Part shown: positions 8,318-12,897 of the stretch, one piece after another
Position numbering within the stretch: the first letter of the stretch is position 1
How the letters are laid out: every line of letters starts with the position of its first letter
DNA from: Lunasporangiospora selenospora
Taxonomy: Eukaryota > Mortierellomycota > Mortierellomycetes > Mortierellales > Mortierellaceae
Direction of reading: 5' to 3'
Assembly: GCA_015680635.1 (NCBI GenBank)
Contig: JAABOA010000337.1
Location: 970 to 13,866 of the forward strand
Length of the DNA stretch: 12,897 nucleotides
Made by a program: the position numbers and the translations under genes
Notes under the pieces: model-generated
Told to the model about the DNA's origin: nothing
Databases searched by the model: none
Seen by the model: the letters and a program-made list of their open reading frames with translations, nothing else

Positions 8318-11300
8318 ATGTATAAGCAAATCTACGCCAAGGCCCCAAAGGCACTTTCTGCTTCAAGCCCCTCTCTTCTCACCTCGTCCCTCGTCTCGGC
8401 GCAATGCTCCAAAGTCCAAGGCGTGAACCGCCTTCCTCTGATTTCATCTTTGGCTAGGCCACACCACTCGATCTCGTCGGGACATGGAATTCGGGCACCC
8501 GTTTTTGCTTCCTTGTCGACTTCGACTGTGAAGTCTAGGCACGGAGCTCTTACCCACCTTGGAATGAAGTCACTTGCCATTCCGCAAGCACGCTTGTTCT
8601 CGACTTCATCCCTTGCCAGCGAAAAGCAGGGACTGGAGTCTTCCACCAAGACTGGCGCGAAGGCGTTGGTCTCTGAGGAGATCTTGAAAGATGTTCCTCT
8701 TGTGGAAGTGAAGAAGGTTCTTGTTGTCGGATCTGGAGGCTTGACCATTGGTCAGGCAGGCGAGTTTGACTACTCAGGTAAGAGATCGCCTTTCCCCCGC
8801 AACAGCAGTCGGAGATTTTAAGACACTGGGCAACGAAAAAAAAAAAAGATATACAGTCACAGTCTGTCGCATCTTGATTAATTGTTCCACTCCTTTGGCA
8901 ATCTGGACACTTAGGCTCTCAGGCAATCAAGGCACTCAAGGAGTCAAGCATCGAGACTGTCTTGGTCAACCCCAACATTGCCACGATCCAGACTTCGCAT
9001 GCACTCGCCGATACTGTCTACTTCCTCCCCGTCACTCCCGAGTACTTGGAGTACATTATTGAGCGTGAGCGCCCCGATGGTATCCTCTTGACTTTTGGTG
9101 GTCAAACAGCATTGAACTGCGGTATTCAGCTTGACAAGATGGGAGTTTTTGACCGCTTGAACGTCAAGGTCCTTGGTACCCCCATCCGGACTCTTTTGGT
9201 TAGCGAGGATCGTGATCTCTTTGCCAAGGCTCTTAATGGTGAGTCAAAATTAACCTTCAGATCTATTTAGAGTTCTGCTCTCTCTCTTTCTCTCTCTCTC
9301 TCTCGATCCAAGGACCGCATTACTAACTTTTCCATATCATTTTTTAATCTGGGGTCTGTCAAACAGAGATCGACATCCCTGTTGCTCAGTCGGTTGCCGT
9401 TGACAATATGAAGGACGCTTTGGCTGCCGCTGAGGAGATCGGATACCCCGTCATTATTCGCTCCGCATTTTCTCTGGGTGGCCTTGGCTCTGGTTTTGCG
9501 TCGAACGCTGCAGAGTTGACGGCATTGGGCACCAAGTCTCTGACGCTCTCTCCTCAGATCTTGGTTGAAAAGTCTATGAAGGGATGGAAGGAGGTCGAGT
9601 ATGAGGTTGTCCGTGACTCTGCAAACAACTGTATCACAGTCTGCAACATGGAGAACTTTGACCCTCTCGGAACCCACACGGGTGACTCGATTGTCGTTGC
9701 TCCCTCGCAGACTCTTAGTGACGAAGAGTATCACATGCTCCGCACTGCTGCAATCAAGATTATTCGCCATCTTGGTGTTGTTGGAGAATGCAACGTCCAG
9801 TACGCTCTGCACCCCGAGAGTCTTGAGTACAAGGTCATTGAAGTGAACGCTCGTCTCAGTCGCTCTAGGTATGTTGATCTATTTTTATTTATTTTTTGTT
9901 GAGCACGCGCCACCATCTGCCCTGCCTCGAAACACTATCTCATCAAAGCATGATCTTTTTTTTATTTGTTCCAAATAGTGCTCTTGCCTCCAAGGCCACT
10001 GGTTATCCCTTGGCGTTTATTGCTGCCAAGATTGCCCTTGGTCACACGCTCCCCAATCTTCGCAACTCGGTCACAAAGACCACCACTGCCTGCTTTGAGC
10101 CCTCGCTGGACTACATTGTCACCAAGATTCCTCGCTGGGACCTTGCCAAATTTCAACATGTCTCTCGCGACATTGGCTCTTCCATGAAATCGGTCGGTGA
10201 GGTCATGGCAATTGGTCGCACATTCGAAGAGTCCTTCCAGAAGGCCATTCGTCAGGTGGATCCCCAGTTCAAGGGCTTCCAGTCTCTCGAATTCCCTGAT
10301 ATCGACAAAGTTATGGCAAACCCCACGGATCGCCGTCTGTTCGCCATCGGCGACGCAATGCTCAACAAGGGATACACCGTTGATCAGGTCCATGATATTA
10401 CCAAGGTCGACAAGTGGTTCCTTCACAAGCTTTCCAACATTGTTGCTGTCAACAAGGAGCTTGGAAAGTTCACTCTTGATAACTTGCCATTCGAGCTGCT
10501 TCACGACGCAAAGAGGAAGGGATTCTCGGATGCGCAGATTGCTGGATTATTGAGCAAAAAGTCTTCTGAGGATGTTGTTCGTAGCCTCCGAAAGCAGATG
10601 GGAATCACTCCATTTGTCAAACGTATCGATACCCTCGCCGCCGAATTCCCTGCGGATACCAATTACCTTTACACCACGTACAACGCATCTGCTCACGATG
10701 TTGACTTTACCGACAAGGGCACGATGGTCTTGGGATCAGGAGTGTACCGTATTGGCTCATCTGTCGAGTTTGATTGGTGCGGTGTCTCGTGCATCCGCGC
10801 ACTCCGAGAGCTTGGAAAGAAGACTGTGATGGTCAACTACAACCCAGAGACGGTCTCGACTGATTTCGATGAATGCGACCGCCTTTACTTTGAAGAGTTG
10901 TCCTATGAGCGTGTCATGGATATTTACGAACAGGAGAGTGCTCAAGGTGTTGTCGTTTCCGTCGGTGGACAGCTTCCTCAGAACATTGCCCTTCGACTCC
11001 ATGAAAGCAACGCAAAGGTTTTGGGAACATCGCCCGTCATGATTGATGCAGCTGAGGATCGTTACAAGTTCAGCAAGATTCTTGACTCGATTGGAGTTGA
11101 TCAGCCCGAGTGGAAAGAATTGACGTCTTTGGATCAGGCCTCAGAGTTCGCTGAGCAAGTTGGTTACCCAGTTCTGATCCGCCCATCCTATGTCTTGTCA
11201 GGAGCAGCAATGAATGTCGTCCACACCCCTGAGGCACTTCATCGTTGCCTGACTCTTGCCGCTGATGTCTCGCCACTTCACCCTGTTGTCATCACCAAGT

Positions 11301-12334
11301 TCATCTCGGGTGCCCAGGAACTGGATGTGGATGCTGTCGCTCACGATGGCAAGCTCGTTGTCCACGCCATTTCTGAGCACGTTGAGAATGCTGGTGTCCA
11401 CTCTGGCGATGCTACTCTTGTTCTTCCTACTCGTGATATCCCTGACAGCACCAAGTCCAAGCTCAAGACTATCACTGAGAAGCTTGCCAAGGCGTTCCAG
11501 ATCACTGGTCCCTTCAACATGCAGATTATTCACAAGCCTGTTTCCGACTCTGGTGACAGTCAGGATCCCGTCCTCAAGGTGATTGAGTGCAACATCCGAG
11601 CCTCTCGGTCCTTCCCATTCGTCTCCAAGGTTCTTGGTCACAACTTTATTACTACTGCCACACATGCGCTCTGTGACAAGGACGTGCCTGCTCCACAAGA
11701 CTTGATGGCTAAGGAGTATGATTACCAGGCAGTCAAGGTCCCCCAGTTCTCATGGACCCGTTTGGGCGGCGCTGACCCATTCCTTGGCGTCGAGATGGCT
11801 TCCACAGGAGAGGTTGCTTGCTTTGGACGGGACAAGGAGGAAGCCTACCTTTCAGCACTCCAGAGTGTTCAGAATTTCAAGCTCCCTGCACCTAACTCCT
11901 CAATTTTGCTCAGCTCTGACGAATTGACTTCTAGTGAGGATCTGTCCAAGATCGGCAAGGGACTTCAGAGCTATGGAACCAAGATTGTCACCATGTCGAA
12001 GCACACCCAAAAGGCGCTCGAGCGTGAGGGTGTCTCGTGCAAATATATCCCCTCGCCAGACTCTTTGCCATTAATGCACAAGGCTATGGGAGGAGAGAAT
12101 GTTCAGATGGTCATCTCCTTGGCCAAGAACCGCGCGCTAGATGTCGCTGACAAAGAGTACATGGTTCGCCGTGCCGGAGTCGACTCTGGAATCTCTTTGA
12201 TCAATGACGAGAAGTGCGGTGTTCTCTTTGTCAATGCCTTGAACAAGCGGGCAGCTCGTCAGGCTAACACACCCGGTACCAAGATCCCAGAGGAAGTACG
12301 ATCATGGTCGGAGTTTGTTGGAGGAAGATATTAG
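8318..12334 (+). CDS. CPA2: Carbamoyl-phosphate synthase, arginine-specific, large subunit, mitochondrial
   Basis: Exons 8318-8777, 8915-9238, 9367-9868 and 9979-12334 give 1213 residues plus TAG. The introns (8778-8914, 9239-9366, 9869-9978) have GTAAGA, GTGAGT and GTATGT donors. The protein makes carbamoyl phosphate from ammonia passed by the small glutaminase subunit, bicarbonate and 2 ATP. It has two homologous synthetase halves. Half one has [20 protein letters not shown] (134-153), the ATP-grasp segment [12 protein letters not shown] (293-304; Arg293 in the place of E. coli CarB Arg169) and metal-binding [21 protein letters not shown] helical oligomerisation region follows at about 450-670. 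Half two has [16 protein letters not shown] (679-694), [17 protein letters not shown] (824-840) and IECNIRAS (964-971). An MGS-like allosteric domain runs from about 1040 to the end ([12 protein letters not shown]). Having no fused glutaminase or transcarbamylase, and a presequence ending near residue 101, it fits the arginine enzyme and not the URA2/CAD type. It is longer than cytosolic yeast Cpa2 because of the presequence. Confidence 0.95.
9278..9304 (+). repeat. CT microsatellite inside CPA2 intron 2
   Basis: A 27-base pure pyrimidine run, mostly CT repeats, sits mid-intron about 60 nt before the acceptor at 9366. It is too far upstream to be the 3' splice-site polypyrimidine tract proper and is probably length-variable. 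Confidence 0.8.
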
Positions 12335-12377
12335 GCGCTCATTTGATCATACCACCCCACTCCCCTGCATTAGATAG

Positions 12378-12443
12378 TTTTTTTTTTTCTTTTTTCGTTT
12401 TTCTTTTTCTTTTTCTTTTTCTTTTTCTTTTTCTTTTTTTTTC
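12378..12443 (+). repeat. T-rich microsatellite with six perfect TTTTTC units
   Basis: Poly-T at 12378-12388 leads into six perfect tandem TTTTTC units (12398-12433) and a final T9C. It begins 44 nt after the CPA2 stop codon. In the mRNA it would be a U-rich 3' UTR element, or it may lie past the cleavage site. Confidence 0.9.
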
Positions 12444-12493
12444 GTGTTGCGGATACTACTGTGTTGGCCTAGCTGATGACGCTACTTCTCATT

Positions 12494-12736
12494 CTTTTGG
12501 TCGGGAATGGGGTCTGGAGCTGAATCTCGTGGGTTCAACATAGTGCCATGTCGTTGGAAGGTGTATCTTGGAGAAGTAAGTTTATTGTTGAGCGGTTCCT
12601 TTTGGTCGGGGAAGAGTTCAAACAGAGACTTTATCGACATGCACTGCAGATTCTATTCTGGCATTTGATACTGCTCTCGGCTCTTCACCCTTGCTCCGCT
12701 TTCTCTTTATGTTGTGTTGGCCTTCTTTTGGTCGGG
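12494..12736 (+). repeat. Three dispersed direct copies of a 12-mer, CTTTTGGTCGGG
   Basis: Perfect copies start at 12494, 12599 and 12725. All are followed by a GAA or AA context, and all are preceded by TT or TC. Copies 1 and 3 also share an upstream GTGTTGGCC (12461-12469 and 12714-12722), with a shorter gap in copy 3. The flanks are otherwise dissimilar. This may be a decayed tandem duplication or a repeated protein- or RNA-binding site. Confidence 0.7.
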
Positions 12737-12802
12737 AAGGGCAGCGCAGAGATAGTAGAACGGGTGGTGATAGATCTTGGGGCTAATGAGTCTCCAATGC
12801 CG

Positions 12803-12808
12803 AATAAA
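12803..12808 (+). terminator. Candidate polyadenylation signal, 3' flank of CPA2
   Basis: AATAAA lies about 470 nt beyond the CPA2 stop, which is far for a fungal 3' UTR. Either CPA2 has a long 3' UTR that includes the repeats, or this belongs to another transcript, or it is a chance hexamer. Confidence 0.25.
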
Positions 12809-12878
12809 TTGTGTACGTGATTTATGCGAATTTTTGAAGGGGTGTGTGTAACACACATAGAAAGACCTGGCACTTGCC

Positions 12879-12897
12879 TTTTTTTTTTTTTTTTTTT
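12879..12897 (+). repeat. Poly-T run at the window edge
   Basis: At least 19 T residues in a row reach the last base. If the window ends where a contig ends, this homopolymer is a likely reason for the assembly break. Confidence 0.8.

Larger units (their letters stand above)
12335..12897 (+). other. CPA2 3' flank: non-coding, with repeats
   Basis: This 563-bp stretch has no recognisable gene. Two short plus-strand frames (12304-12543 and 12548-12820) and one minus-strand frame (12873-12685) have no family resemblance and low-complexity or unbalanced composition. It contains a T-rich microsatellite, a 12-mer present three times, a late AATAAA, a small inverted repeat (TGTGTG-taa-CACACA, 12843-12857) and a poly-T run to the window edge. 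It probably includes the CPA2 3' UTR. Confidence 0.55.

Noticed and set aside
9267-9812. 181-codon minus-strand frame in CPA2
   Set aside because: It is antisense to a conserved synthetase exon, and its first part translates a CT microsatellite (Arg-Glu repeat). It is a shadow frame.
9962-11698. Several antisense frames (9962-10504, 11070-11276, 11198-11698)
   Set aside because: Codon-biased sense exons commonly leave open antisense frames. None has recognisable content.
12398-12433. Tandem TTTTTC units considered as a CRISPR-like or telomeric array
   Set aside because: The unit is a 6-bp microsatellite with no spacers, and it does not match the usual fungal telomere repeat TTAGGG.
12548-12820. 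90-codon plus-strand frame downstream of CPA2 as a new small gene
   Set aside because: It has no family resemblance, unbalanced Leu/Cys-rich composition, and its only internal repetition (LLVG) comes from the 12-mer repeat. It is not supported as coding without transcript data.
1-12897. tRNA or rRNA genes and transposons
   Set aside because: I saw no B-box-like tRNA core, rRNA motif, terminal inverted repeats, transposase or reverse transcriptase motifs. A subtle RNA gene could still be missed by eye.

Overview
This is a eukaryotic, fungal nuclear window. All three multi-exon genes have short spliceosomal introns (92-147 nt) with GT...AG ends, and CTAAC-type branch-site candidates can be seen. 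The genes are compact and lie 284-475 bp apart. Promoters and introns are rich in CT and poly-T tracts, and the proteins are typical fungal ones. The style (CT-rich leaders, T5C microsatellite, a carbamoyl-phosphate synthase with a mitochondrial presequence) is compatible with an early-diverging fungus such as Mortierellomycota. That placement is an impression, not a measurement.

Layout from left to right. (1) 1-2850, minus strand: a five-exon alpha-arrestin-like gene whose 3' end runs off the left edge. It has a long disordered Gln/His/Ser-rich N-terminus followed by arrestin N and C domains. (2) 2851-3299: arrestin promoter and leader plus the 3' end of the next gene. (3) 3300-6623, minus: a large intronless pentatricopeptide-repeat (PPR) protein, predicted mitochondrial. 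(4) 6624-6907: a 284-bp divergent promoter region. (5) 6908-7842, plus: three-exon ATP23, the mitochondrial intermembrane-space metalloprotease of family M76. (6) 7843-8317: intergenic, with a TATA box and CT tracts. (7) 8318-12334, plus: a four-exon large subunit of arginine-specific carbamoyl-phosphate synthase (CPA2 type), with a roughly 100-residue mitochondrial presequence. (8) 12335-12897: non-coding 3' region with a T5C microsatellite, an unexplained 12-mer present three times, and a poly-T run at the window edge.

Three consecutive genes (PPR, ATP23, CPA2) look mitochondrial: probable organellar RNA metabolism, ATP synthase biogenesis, and the first step of arginine synthesis. Nothing shows that they act as one pathway, and fungal gene order usually carries little functional meaning. 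I rebuilt all nine introns by matching reading phase and conserved protein motifs across the junctions. I found no clearly undescribed system. The best leads are the phased 12-mer triplet at 12494-12736, the matching R-10/octapeptide-type cleavage motifs near residue 100 in two neighbouring proteins, and the compact PPR-ATP23 divergent promoter.
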